A stretch of DNA of 27,302 nucleotides from Planctomycetota bacterium. GTDB lineage: Bacteria; Planctomycetota; Phycisphaerae; Sedimentisphaerales; UBA12454. Of the stretch, positions 7,922 through 16,188 are shown piece by piece. The DNA is taken from the NCBI GenBank assembly GCA_018828825.1, contig JAHJUV010000123.1, forward strand, positions 1 to 27,302. Reading direction: 5' to 3'. The notes under the pieces were generated by a model. The model saw only the letters and a program-made list of their open reading frames with translations, was not told the DNA's origin and did no database searches. Both the position numbers and the translations under genes were made by a program. Numbering within the stretch: position 1 is the stretch's first letter; every line of letters starts with the position of its first letter.

Positions 7922-7995
7922 GCCGAGTCGTAGTTCGGAGCTTTAAGACTAATTGATTATAAAGCCCGTCTTCGTCCGAGGGACTTCGACGCGGC
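7922..7995. repeat. Imperfect long stem-loop between U32 gene and hisA
   Basis: The left arm at 7922-7945 (GCCGAGTCGTAGTTCGGA then GCTTTA) pairs imperfectly with the right arm at 7960-7995 (TAAAGC, an unpaired nine-base bulge, then TCCGAGGGACTTCGACGCGG and a closing C). No T-run follows. It is best described as a dispersed palindromic element; its function is not evident. Confidence 0.5.
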
Positions 7996-8031
7996 AGTCT
8001 TCGTTTGCTCGATTGCTCCGAACGAAGACTG
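7995..8031. repeat. Perfect 11-bp stem-loop
   Basis: CAGTCTTCGTT (7995-8005) pairs perfectly with AACGAAGACTG (8021-8031) across a 15-nt loop. It adjoins the imperfect stem-loop at 7922-7995, sharing its last base, and repeats the CGAAGAC word found there. No terminator T-run follows on the minus strand. Confidence 0.7.
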
Positions 8032-8094
8032 AATTTTAGAGAAACGCCCCGCCTCTTTCAAGAGCTATTTTATATAATATTCAAACCGTCGTGG

Positions 8095-9294
8095 TTATTC
8101 CGCTATCCTGCGCAATATCGAATAAGGAGGTAATTTCTGCTGAAGAATAATCTTTTGCGGATTGTTGATAAATTCGGTTTGCTGACCATCGGCGGTTTTT
8201 AAAGGGTTTGGCATTGTGATTTGTGAAATTTCGCCTGCGGGCGTCAGCATTTCGAGTTTTTCGCCCGCGAAGATTTTATTTCGCACACGGCAGATGCTGC
8301 CCTGTTCAGTTTTTTCGTCAACAATATCACCTACAAAAACGGCGTCAGATTTCGACTGACTTTTTTCATAGCTGTAATCGTCTGGTGTGATTGAGCCTTT
8401 CATAAAGCCGGTGCTGTAGCCTCTGTTTTTTACCCTGCCGAGCAGTTTGAGGCAATCTTCTGCGCTGATTTTTTTGCCGTCGATTAACTGCCTGTAAAGC
8501 GAAACGACCGATGCGATATAATGCACTGATTTCATTCTGCCTTCGATTTTGAACGAGGTTACGCCGGCCTTTGCGAGAGATTCGACATATTCAAACAGGG
8601 CAAGGTCTTTGCTGTTGAACAGATATTGGCCCCGCTGGTCCTCGAAAACAGGGAAATATTCGCCTGGTCTTTTTTCCTCGACGAGAGAATAGCCCCACCT
8701 GCACGGATGGGTACATTCGCCCCTGTTCGCCTTCCGGCCGGTTAAATAATCGCTGATGGCACATCTGCCGGAATATGAAAAACATACCGCCCCGTGAATG
8801 AAAACCTCGAGCTCAACGCCGCTTTGGGAAGTGTCTTTGCATATCTGTTTTATCTACTCCAAGCTAAGCTCTCTTGCGAGGTTCACCCTTGTTGCGCCGA
8901 GCTGTCTATACGCAAGGACGGTTTGGCTGCTCGTGGTATTGGCTTGAGTGCTGATATGGATTGGGATTTTTATACCCGCTTTTTTAAGCTCAAAAATCAG
9001 ACCAATGTCGGAGACAATCAAGCCATCCGCCCCGGCATCGGCGAGTTTTGCGGCAATATCGATTAATTTATCGTATTCATCGCTGAACGGATAAATATTG
9101 AGCGTTACATAGCCTTTTTTGCCCTTTTTATGCAGATAATCAAGTCCATTGGCAGCCTCGTCGAGCGTGAAATTGCCCGCAAATGCCCTTAGGGAGCCGA
9201 AATCGAGGCCGAAATAGACGGCATCTGCCCCATACTGGACGGCCCAGATGAGTTTCCCATAAGTGCCCGCAGGGACTGTAAGTTCCGGCTTCAA
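8095..9294 (-). pseudogene. U32-family peptidase-like protein interrupted by one in-frame TAG
   Basis: The frame from ATG 9294 to TAA 8095 spans 400 codons, the usual length for bacterial U32 proteins. These proteins are now mostly tied to tRNA or rRNA hydroxylation, or to collagenase-like functions. It is open throughout except for a single TAG at 8854-8856 (codon 147). The flanking protein reads ARELSLE-stop-IKQICKD, exactly where relatives have LSLEEIK, so GAG to TAG is the simplest explanation. Downstream, still in frame, are the family's cysteine ligands C171, C178, C194 and C198 in GAVCFSYSGRC and GECTHPCRW, and FKIEGRMKS. The gene could be a fresh pseudogene, a base error in the assembly, or a read-through site. 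The start ATG has AAGGAAGC ahead of it. Confidence 0.85.
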
Positions 9295-9371
9295 AATGCT
9301 TCCTTAACCTAATTTTGACAGGAATTTACAGGTATATTGCGGCAAAGAGGAGAAAAAATCAAAATTTTTTA

Positions 9372-9399
9372 TTGAATATCACGCGATTTTATTCATAAT
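9372..9399 (+). promoter_or_regulatory. Candidate promoter for the zinc-ribbon/RNase H cluster
   Basis: TTGAAT (9372-9377) and CATAAT (9394-9399) are spaced by 16 bp in the gap between the divergent U32 and zinc-ribbon genes. The predicted start near 9406 would give a leader of about 37 nt. The -10 matches 5 of 6 consensus bases and the -35 matches 4 of 6. Confidence 0.35.
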
Positions 9400-9442
9400 G
9401 ATGGGTTCAGTATTTTCGTCTTTAGCAATTTAAGGAGTGTTC

Positions 9443-10177
9443 ATGGGCACGGTACTCGATGCTTTGGTAAAGCTTCAAAGTGTTGAAAACAATTTAAGGG
9501 CGGCCAGGGCCAAGCTGACCCGCAGCCGCAGGAATGTAATCATAAAGGAAAATGAGCTGCGTACATTTCAGAAATCTCTCCAGGCCAAGCAGGAGGAAAT
9601 TCAGCTTACCAAAATCCAGGCCGACCGTCTCGAACTTGAACTCAAAAGCACCGAACAAACACTTACCAAATACCGGGCCGCCCTGAACGTCGCCAAAAGC
9701 AATAAGGAATATGCCGCGATATTGACCGAGCTGAATACCACCAAGGCCGACAGCAGCAAGGTCGAAAACCAGGTTCTCGAACTGATGAAAAATATCGATG
9801 CCGACCAGGCCCAGTGCGACCAGACAAAACAGCAGATTGAACAGGCAAAGAACGATCTTGCCGAAATTCGAAAACAGACCGAAGAACAGGCGAAAAAATA
9901 CGAAGATGAAATAGCCCAGATAGACCACCAGTGGCAGCAGGCGGCCCGTGATGTGCCCGCCGCTGCTCTTGAAACTTTCAAAAGAGTCGCCGAAACATAC
10001 GACGGTGAAGCGATGGCTGAAATTGAAATACCCGACAACAGGAGTGGAATCTATACCTGCGGCGGATGCTTTATGACGCTCACCACCGAGACGGCAAATA
10101 CACTGATGAGCCGCGACGAGGTTCTTCGCTGTCCGAACTGTACTCGGATTTTGTATATCAAACAGATGGAGAGTTAA
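9443..10177 (+). CDS. C4-type zinc-ribbon coiled-coil protein (DUF164 family)
   Basis: This 244-residue cytoplasmic protein is built of a long N-terminal coiled coil (about 1-180, rich in E, K, Q and A heptads) followed by a C4 zinc ribbon, CGGC...CPNC (C206, C209, C230, C233). That is the DUF164/CT398-like arrangement. The molecular role is not settled. Family members are suggested to be nucleic-acid or protein-binding scaffolds, and they are often encoded beside RNase HI, as here. The ATG at 9443 is chosen because AAGGAG (9432-9437) lies five bases upstream; a GTG at 9437 overlaps that site. The TTG start of the next gene lies 5 bp past the stop, so the two are probably translationally coupled. 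Confidence 0.88.
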   Translation: MGTVLDALVKLQSVENNLRAARAKLTRSRRNVIIKENELRTFQKSLQAKQEEIQLTKIQADRLELELKSTEQTLTKYRAALNVAKSNKEYAAILTELNTTKADSSKVENQVLELMKNIDADQAQCDQTKQQIEQAKNDLAEIRKQTEEQAKKYEDEIAQIDHQWQQAARDVPAAALETFKRVAETYDGEAMAEIEIPDNRSGIYTCGGCFMTLTTETANTLMSRDEVLRCPNCTRILYIKQMES

Positions 10178-10181
10178 AGGT

Positions 10182-11234
10182 TTGGTCGATACCATAACCA
10201 TTTACACTGACGGCGGAAGCAGAGGCAACCCCGGCCCTGCCGCCGGAGCGTTTATAATTTCCGACCAGGCTGGAAAACAAATCTGTGCCCATGCGAAATT
10301 TCTGCCGGATGCCACAAATAATATCGCCGAATACACCGCGCTGGTTATCGCCCTGCAGAAAGCGGTATCGCTGGGCGCGAAAAAAATAAAAATCTTCAGC
10401 GACAGCGAACTGATGGTCAAGCAAATCAACGGCGATTACAAAGTTAAAAATGAAAATCTCAGGGAGCTTTTCGGTCAATGTCTCGATTTACTCGCCGGGG
10501 TTCCAGACTGGCAGATAAAACATATCCGGCGCGAAAAAAACAAGCTTGCCGATAAACTCGTAAACCGCGCCATCGACGCCGGCAGGGATATCAAACAAAA
10601 CCCGCAAAACGAAAAAACAAAACACCTGCGGCTCGGCATTCTTATCAGCGGCTCGGGCAGAACTATGATAAACATCCAGGAACTGATAAAACAAAAAGAG
10701 CTGAACGCGGAAATATCCACCGTTATGTCCTCAAGGTCGGAGACGGCGGGAGTCGAAAAAGCAAAGGCGGCAAAACTGCCGCTGGAGATAATCAGGAAAA
10801 AAGATTTTCCGGACATCGAAAGTTTCAGCGAAAAGATAAGAAAAAATCTTCTGGCCGCAAAAATCGACCTTATCATCCAGGCAGGCTGGCTGTGTCTTTG
10901 GAAAATCCCGCCTGAATTCGAGAATCGCGTAATGAATATCCATCCGGCCCTGCTGCCGGCTTTCGGCGGTCAAGGTATGTGGGGGCATCACGTACACGAG
11001 GCCGTTTTAAAGGCCGGTTGCAAAATCAGCGGCTGTACGGTACACTTTTGTACGAACGAATACGACAAGGGCCCGATTATTCTTCAGCGGACCTGCCCTA
11101 TAATGGATGATGATAATCCGGATACTCTTGCAGCCAGAGTATTTGAGCAGGAATGCATTGCGTATCCTGAAGCGATAAGGCTTTTCGCAGCGGATAAACT
11201 GGTTGTCAAAGGCAACCGGGCGCTGATAAAATAA
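10182..11234 (+). CDS. RNase HI - GAR formyltransferase (PurN-like) fusion
   Basis: One 350-residue frame holds two unrelated enzymes. Residues 1-135 are RNase HI, which cleaves RNA in RNA-DNA hybrids. It has TDGGSRGNPGP and the acidic residues D10, E50, D74 and D124. Residues 149-345 are a PurN-type formyltransferase, which transfers formyl from 10-formyl-THF to GAR in purine synthesis. It has LISGSGR (154-160), N252 and H254 in MNIHPALLPAF, and D295 in NEYDKGPIILQ. The joint at 136-148 is a short polar linker. The start is TTG, supported by GGAGAG eight bases upstream inside the previous gene and by the RNase H fold beginning at once. Both active sites look intact. The fusion is unusual; a frameshift artefact is unlikely because the frame is continuous. 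Confidence 0.9.
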   Translation: MVDTITIYTDGGSRGNPGPAAGAFIISDQAGKQICAHAKFLPDATNNIAEYTALVIALQKAVSLGAKKIKIFSDSELMVKQINGDYKVKNENLRELFGQCLDLLAGVPDWQIKHIRREKNKLADKLVNRAIDAGRDIKQNPQNEKTKHLRLGILISGSGRTMINIQELIKQKELNAEISTVMSSRSETAGVEKAKAAKLPLEIIRKKDFPDIESFSEKIRKNLLAAKIDLIIQAGWLCLWKIPPEFENRVMNIHPALLPAFGGQGMWGHHVHEAVLKAGCKISGCTVHFCTNEYDKGPIILQRTCPIMDDDNPDTLAARVFEQECIAYPEAIRLFAADKLVVKGNRALIK

Positions 11235-11260
11235 AAATTAGTTTTAAGGCAGAATTTTTA

Positions 11261-11722
11261 GTGAATCGTCAGCAAAAAAAACTTGTTGCAAATGTCGTAA
11301 CTGTCATAACTTTCACCGTGGCTCTGGTCGTCGGATTTGCAAACATCAAGAACGCCATCAACCGTTCCGAGGCCGTCAGGGCTATGAATATTCTGAGCGA
11401 TGAAATTTTTAAACACAAAAAAGAATACGGTTCATTGCCGTCAACAATTTATGTAACGCAGTATATAGATAGAATCGGCGCTGTAAGACTCGGAAATTTG
11501 CAATACAGAGCACAATGGATAGGATTTGATTCAGACCTAAACACTACCATTCTTGCTTATTCCCAAAGAAATTATAGGGGACTGGTTAAAGCCGGATACA
11601 TTGTACTGTGGTTGAATGGAAAAGTAGAATGGTTGGGCAAAAAACAATTCGAACAAATTCTTGCCTCGCAGCAAAAACAGCGGGAACTCCAATGGCTGCA
11701 GGAACACCTGCAAAAAGAATAA
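11261..11722 (+). CDS. Small membrane-anchored protein, pseudopilin-like, function unknown
   Basis: This 153-residue protein starts at GTG. One hydrophobic segment (about 9-26, ANVVTVITFTVALVVGFA) follows a short basic N-terminus, so the remainder is probably extracytoplasmic. The soluble part has KKEYGSLPSTIYV, then near the C-terminus GYIVLWLNGKVEWLGKKQFE, reminiscent of the NVLYxDGHVEWL ending of planctomycete prepilin-like (H-X9-DG) proteins, though no prepilin cleavage motif is clear. The last 25 residues are Gln/Glu/Lys-rich and helical. It is 26 bp downstream of the RNase H-PurN gene on the same strand and converges with the UDP-sugar pyrophosphorylase gene 20 bp further on. No terminator is visible between them. 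Confidence 0.7.
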   Translation: MNRQQKKLVANVVTVITFTVALVVGFANIKNAINRSEAVRAMNILSDEIFKHKKEYGSLPSTIYVTQYIDRIGAVRLGNLQYRAQWIGFDSDLNTTILAYSQRNYRGLVKAGYIVLWLNGKVEWLGKKQFEQILASQQKQRELQWLQEHLQKE

Positions 11723-11742
11723 AAACGCTGTTTGGTATTCAC

Positions 11743-13176
11743 TTACTCCAGGCAAATCGTATCTCCCGGCTTGATTTGAGGGATTTTATCTTTCTTTTTT
11801 TCTATATCCTGCCGGCATATCGCAAAGGCTGGGGCAATCTCAATTTTGCAGTCTATTGAGCTGTCTGGTTTTTTCGGAATTTCCACACCCGCCTGTTCCA
11901 GCCAGGATGCCCAGCGTGCAATCATCATCTTTTTGGCAACAACGGTATTATCCGGGCCTTGGCTCTCATCCTCTTTAACCGGAGCAAATTCCTCGCTGCG
12001 GATTGTCTCAAGAATTATTGACTTTTCTGCAAACGGCAAAGCGTCAAACACAAACGTCTCAAGTTTTATGCCGTTAGGCTTTTGCGGCTCTATTTTTTGC
12101 CCGTTTTGCAAATCCATATAAGATATTTTTTTTACCGCTTTGTGATACGGCAGGGTAAAGCCTGCGGTGTTAAGTTTTTCAACAAAAGAGCGGTTAATAA
12201 TATGTATCGCGATACTGCCGAGCGAAAAAACAAGCGAGTCGTCCTTATTCTTCTTTTCCGCAAGCTCCCCGGGCAAATCGCTGTACTCAATTACCGTTAC
12301 TTTGCCGTTAATCTGACAAAAATTCCCGACTTTTTCAAACGGCCCGGCCTTTGTCAAAGCTTTCGAAGACATCTCGGCTTTGTCCATAACGTGCAGCCCT
12401 ATAAAAAGCGGGTCGAAAATATTTATCAAAGGATTGTCAACCTGGAAATAGCTGATGTATTCTATGCCGCGGGCTTTCATATCCGCGACGGCGCTGTTTT
12501 TATAGAGCGCCTTTAAGCTCCCGCCGTGACCATCCGGCGACATCGCTATCGCGTCTTTTTCCTCGAGCAGAATTTTGCCGTCCGATGAAAAATTCACTTC
12601 CGTACCCTGCTGGAAGATAAACACATTTTGCTCTTTCAGACCATAAAAATTATTATCTCTGAAAATTTTTCGGGTCGGCTCGTGGTTCAGCGGACTTGTC
12701 ATCACATACCATCTCGGTTCAAAACCGTATTTTTCGCCGGCGGCCTTTATCGTCTCCGCAAAAAGCTGAAATAAAGTTTTATTTTTCACCGGGCTTATTT
12801 TAAAGTCGCCCTTTGGTCCGTCAAAACCCAGTCTTGTCCCCTGCCCGCCCGCAACGACAAACGCTGCCACTTTTCCTTTTGATAAAAGTTCTGTGCCGAG
12901 TCGTTTTGCCTTGATATACTTTTCTTTCTGCTCGGAATTCTGAGGCAAAGCCGGATATTCCGGCACAGGTTCAATATTCGTTGGTAATTTTACAGAAGAA
13001 TTTTTTACATATCGGTGGATTTTTTCATCAAGCAACTCGAAGTCAAATTCTTGGATTTGCTTCAAAAGTCTGTCTTTGCCGCTATCATCCAGCTCGTCCC
13101 AGAAAGTCAAAAGATGCTGTTGTTTATATTTCTGCAGCAGTTGGCTGCATTTTTCATACCTTTCTTCAATTTTCAT
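11743..13176 (-). CDS. UDP-sugar pyrophosphorylase of the UAP1/AGX type
   Basis: This 477-residue nucleotidyltransferase is related to eukaryotic UDP-N-acetylhexosamine pyrophosphorylases. It makes a UDP-sugar and PPi from UTP and a sugar 1-phosphate. The nucleotide loop is VVAGGQGTRLGFDGPKGDF (108-125). The UTP/uridine site is in MSPDGHGGS, and the substrate region YISYFQVDNPLINIFDPLFIG parallels the eukaryotic VDNxLVxxxDPxFIG motif. GlcNAc-1-P is the likeliest substrate, but Glc-1-P cannot be excluded from sequence. It would feed cell-envelope or lipopolysaccharide synthesis. Its ATG lies 10 bp after the MTHFR-fusion stop, with AGGAAC ahead, so the two form an operon. Confidence 0.88.
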   Translation of the reverse strand: MKIEERYEKCSQLLQKYKQQHLLTFWDELDDSGKDRLLKQIQEFDFELLDEKIHRYVKNSSVKLPTNIEPVPEYPALPQNSEQKEKYIKAKRLGTELLSKGKVAAFVVAGGQGTRLGFDGPKGDFKISPVKNKTLFQLFAETIKAAGEKYGFEPRWYVMTSPLNHEPTRKIFRDNNFYGLKEQNVFIFQQGTEVNFSSDGKILLEEKDAIAMSPDGHGGSLKALYKNSAVADMKARGIEYISYFQVDNPLINIFDPLFIGLHVMDKAEMSSKALTKAGPFEKVGNFCQINGKVTVIEYSDLPGELAEKKNKDDSLVFSLGSIAIHIINRSFVEKLNTAGFTLPYHKAVKKISYMDLQNGQKIEPQKPNGIKLETFVFDALPFAEKSIILETIRSEEFAPVKEDESQGPDNTVVAKKMMIARWASWLEQAGVEIPKKPDSSIDCKIEIAPAFAICRQDIEKKKDKIPQIKPGDTICLE

Positions 13177-13186
13177 TTGTTGTTCC

Positions 13187-15649
13187 TCAGATCGATGCTT
13201 TTCTGTTTTTGGCGCAGAACTCGCCCATAAGTTTCATTGCATCGGTAAGTCTTTCGCCCGAGCCGTCCATATTCGCGAACGCTTCGACAAGTTTCACCAG
13301 TTCCGGGTCGAACGGTTTCAGGCCGAGTTGATGGGCGACATTTACAATTCCCGCGTCCAGGCCATAACGCATCGCCACTTCGGTATATGCCCTCGTTACG
13401 CCGATTTTCCTGGCGGGCAGGTCACGTACACTGTTGGTTACACCGAGCGAGAAATGGCATTTTTTAAGCTGCGGGTCGGTCTTAATGCGTTTTATGGTAT
13501 TGAAGGTTCTGTAAGTAAAACTCGGCACGCCGTCAGACATCGGCATATCTATCGCCAGCGGAAAAACCGTTGAGTCAAAGAATATATCGTCAGGCTTAAA
13601 ACCGTATTTGTTCACCGCCGCATCGTAAAGCATTCTCGCCAGTCCGTAAAGGTCGTCAACGGTATCCGTAGTGCTCGGGTCGGTGGCCTTGCCGCCGCTC
13701 ATAAGCAGCCCGATAAATTTATAATCGAAATGCTTTTTCAGCGGCATCATATTATCAATGGTATAGGTTTTGATGGAATTGACCAGTGGCGCGGCAACTT
13801 TTTCACCTGTGTTGTACCATTCTTTTATGCCCGCGATAAGAACATTGTCGTCGCTGCTGTCGATGCATATCGGCACACCCCTGCCGTATTTGCGTATTAG
13901 CTTGACATACTCTTTCATAAGCTCCGCCGCCATCGCAGGGTCTGATTCGCCGAACTGGTCGATATTGACCTCGATATAATCGGCGCCGTCGGCCACCTGC
14001 GATTCAATCAGCGCCTTTATATAATTCATCTCCGGACTCGGACGCGTAAACGCATCGTCGCCAAGGGCGTGCAGCTGCTTCATTACCTGGCCGGTCTTGG
14101 GAATCGAGGCGTGTACAAGTTCGCCGACCGCGATAAGAGGACTTTTTTGCGTATGGTCTTTGCCGAAAAGATAATTGGGTATCGATGCGGTATGTTCGAG
14201 CTCGGGCTTTCTCGGCTTATTGATGATTTTCCGTAATTTCTCCAGCCCGTCTTTTTCCGCTGCCGCCGCCTGGTAAATGCGGTCGCCGATACACTCTTTG
14301 TCAAGATTGTTTCCGCATTTACCTTCAGCGGTCGAATCGCCGCAAGGTGCGTTGTCCATTCCCTTTTCGCATCCGCCAATGGTGCAAAGACCGAAATTCT
14401 CAGGCAGGAAACAATCGCCGCACTCTTCGCAATCGAACAGGCCATACTTAATTGGTTTTTCCAACATAAAGAAAGCTTTATACACAAAACCTTTAAATTT
14501 ATCTGCTCCGAGAAATTCCATCGTCTTTTTAAAACAGTGAAAACCTTGATGTTCCGGGTCGAGCATTGCGAAGTGCATAAAGTTAAAGAGGCAATAGTTG
14601 AAAGTCTTCTTTAATTTCGACGGTTTCGTTTTGCTGCCGGATTCGTCGTAAAGATAAAACGCTTTTTTCGCCGGCCAGCAGAGATTGTCCTTATACTGCT
14701 GCCAGTCCTGGCCTATCTCGGCGGCGCGTTTCAGTATTTTTATAAATATCTCGTAATTAGGCACGCCCCCGACATCAACGCCTGCGGCGCCGATTGCCTT
14801 GTACATCGCAACCTGCTGGGCGGCACGCTCGATATGGCCGTCAATTTTCTCGGAATAAACTTTTGCCAAAAGCTCATCGCTCACAAAACAGCCCGGCAGT
14901 TTTATATCGTGCATCAGCCGCGGAGCAGGTGTTATCGTACTCAAAAAATAGACATTGCCTATCACCGGTGTATCGAGATTTGCCTCTTTCAGATAACGTA
15001 TAAGTTCGGCGCTCTTTTTCCAGTCCCAGCCGACCTGTGTAATCAGGAACTTCGCCCCGCAGGCAATTTTCTTTTCCATCTTGAAATACTGCTGCATCTG
15101 CGATTCTTCGTTATACTTGAACGGCGATATTCCCGCGCCGGGGAAAAACTGCTTTACCGCGCCAAGCTCCTGCGGCTTCGCCGACATATAGGCTTTGTTG
15201 TTCAGACGTGTTATCTCGTTGAGCAGATTGACCGACTCGAGCTCAAACACTCCCTTTGCCGAAATGGGCTTGTCGCCCGTGATAACAAAAATACTTTCGA
15301 CCCCTGCCGCCTTGTGCGCCGCCAGAAGACTGGTAATCGCGTCGGCATTCATATCTTTGCAGCTTACGTGCGGGATAAAATCAAGTTCGCCAAGCAGTTT
15401 TTTGCTGACAATATGACGATGCACATCCGAAGGCTCGATATTCGCTACGCCGCCGGGACTTTGTGGATTAGTCACGCCGATAAACTTGAAACCTGCCGGA
15501 ATATCTTTGCCGCCGCTGTCGTTAAAAGCCGTAAGAAAATTATCTATCGGCGCAAAGCTGAAATTCGGCCCGCCCGTCAGCTCCGCCAAAATGACAAAAC
15601 CGTCCTTTTTCTCCAGTGTCCGGCTAAGCCTTTTGCCCGTTGTATCCAT
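13187..15649 (-). CDS. Methylenetetrahydrofolate reductase fused to MetV-like and pterin-binding methyltransferase domains
   Basis: This 820-residue protein has three parts. Residues 15-315 are a MetF-type flavin barrel (LAELTGGP, VTNPQSPGG, FVITGDKP), which reduces methylene-THF to methyl-THF. Residues 340-480 form a Cys-rich domain like the MTHFR C-terminal/MetV family (PF12225-like) with C407, C410, C413, C422, C427, C436, C445 and C453, likely binding Fe-S or zinc. Residues 503-815 are a dihydropteroate-synthase-like barrel (ADYIEVNID, VPICIDSSD, PLVNSI), as in AcsE or the pterin domain of MetH, which moves the methyl group to a corrinoid. One chain may thus make methyl-THF and pass its methyl on. 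The start has GGAAGGAAACA right ahead of the ATG. The pyrophosphorylase gene follows after 10 bp. Confidence 0.88.
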   Translation of the reverse strand: MDTTGKRLSRTLEKKDGFVILAELTGGPNFSFAPIDNFLTAFNDSGGKDIPAGFKFIGVTNPQSPGGVANIEPSDVHRHIVSKKLLGELDFIPHVSCKDMNADAITSLLAAHKAAGVESIFVITGDKPISAKGVFELESVNLLNEITRLNNKAYMSAKPQELGAVKQFFPGAGISPFKYNEESQMQQYFKMEKKIACGAKFLITQVGWDWKKSAELIRYLKEANLDTPVIGNVYFLSTITPAPRLMHDIKLPGCFVSDELLAKVYSEKIDGHIERAAQQVAMYKAIGAAGVDVGGVPNYEIFIKILKRAAEIGQDWQQYKDNLCWPAKKAFYLYDESGSKTKPSKLKKTFNYCLFNFMHFAMLDPEHQGFHCFKKTMEFLGADKFKGFVYKAFFMLEKPIKYGLFDCEECGDCFLPENFGLCTIGGCEKGMDNAPCGDSTAEGKCGNNLDKECIGDRIYQAAAAEKDGLEKLRKIINKPRKPELEHTASIPNYLFGKDHTQKSPLIAVGELVHASIPKTGQVMKQLHALGDDAFTRPSPEMNYIKALIESQVADGADYIEVNIDQFGESDPAMAAELMKEYVKLIRKYGRGVPICIDSSDDNVLIAGIKEWYNTGEKVAAPLVNSIKTYTIDNMMPLKKHFDYKFIGLLMSGGKATDPSTTDTVDDLYGLARMLYDAAVNKYGFKPDDIFFDSTVFPLAIDMPMSDGVPSFTYRTFNTIKRIKTDPQLKKCHFSLGVTNSVRDLPARKIGVTRAYTEVAMRYGLDAGIVNVAHQLGLKPFDPELVKLVEAFANMDGSGERLTDAMKLMGEFCAKNRKASI

Positions 15650-16188
15650 TGTTTCCTTCCTATTAGAACTGTCCCGGTTTTCACCGACAAATCTTATTCA
15701 ATTACAATAAAGGATAATATAATAATTTTACGCTCAACAGCCATATATAAATACAAGGCTTTTTTAGCATTATATTGCTGTTATGAAAATTGCTATTTAT
15801 CCGACTGCGGCGAATTGAGGGGAAAACCAGTCTTTTATGTTGTGGACAATGTGTTGATAACACAACAGTGCTGTTAATATAAATACTTTGCATAGATGAG
15901 GAAAAATACCGCTAATATCACCTTTCGACAAATGCTCAAAAAATGTACTACAACAGATAAAAACAGAAACCAATTAAGTCATTATCCTGTAATAAGTTAA
16001 GTTAGACAAAAATCCGTTAGCGAAAATGCTGCCAAACTCTCGGTTTGAATGGTATATTTCTTTGTCTGAAATTCAAACTAAAAAGGACAAGTTTGGTATG
16101 TTAATAAGAAAGTGGAAAACTCACTATTTTGAATTTAGTTATAGCCCGTTTTATATCAATAACTTATATTCGGACCTTAGCTGAAAAA
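15650..16188. other. 539-bp A/T-rich gap with two DnaA-box-like words
   Basis: This gap separates the MTHFR-fusion start (15649) from the thiD2-thiE stop (16189). No convincing gene or RNA was recognised. It holds two 9-mers in the same orientation, TGTGGACAA (15841-15849) and TGTTGATAA (15852-15860), each one mismatch from the DnaA box TGTGGATAA. An inverted pair GTTTGAAT/ATTCAAAC lies near 16045-16080. A possible 28-codon frame runs from 16098 to 16184 on the plus strand with an AAGGA ten bases ahead, but it has no recognisable similarity. Confidence 0.5.

Noticed and set aside
8591..8785. 64-residue minus-strand frame between the two halves of the U32 gene
   Set aside because: It is out of frame with the U32 protein, whose own frame is open across this stretch; a shadow frame.
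11723..11742. Terminator between the converging genes ending at 11722 and 11743
   Set aside because: Only 20 bp with no inverted repeat or T-run.
15650..15900. SAM or cobalamin riboswitch in front of the MTHFR fusion
   Set aside because: No recognisable conserved core of either class could be found by eye; only A/T-rich DNA and a ribosome binding site.
16098..16184. 28-codon plus-strand frame starting MLIRKWKTHYFEF, with AAGGA ahead
   Set aside because: Very short, A/T-rich, no similarity recognised and antiparallel to the end of thiD2-thiE; not enough to call a gene.
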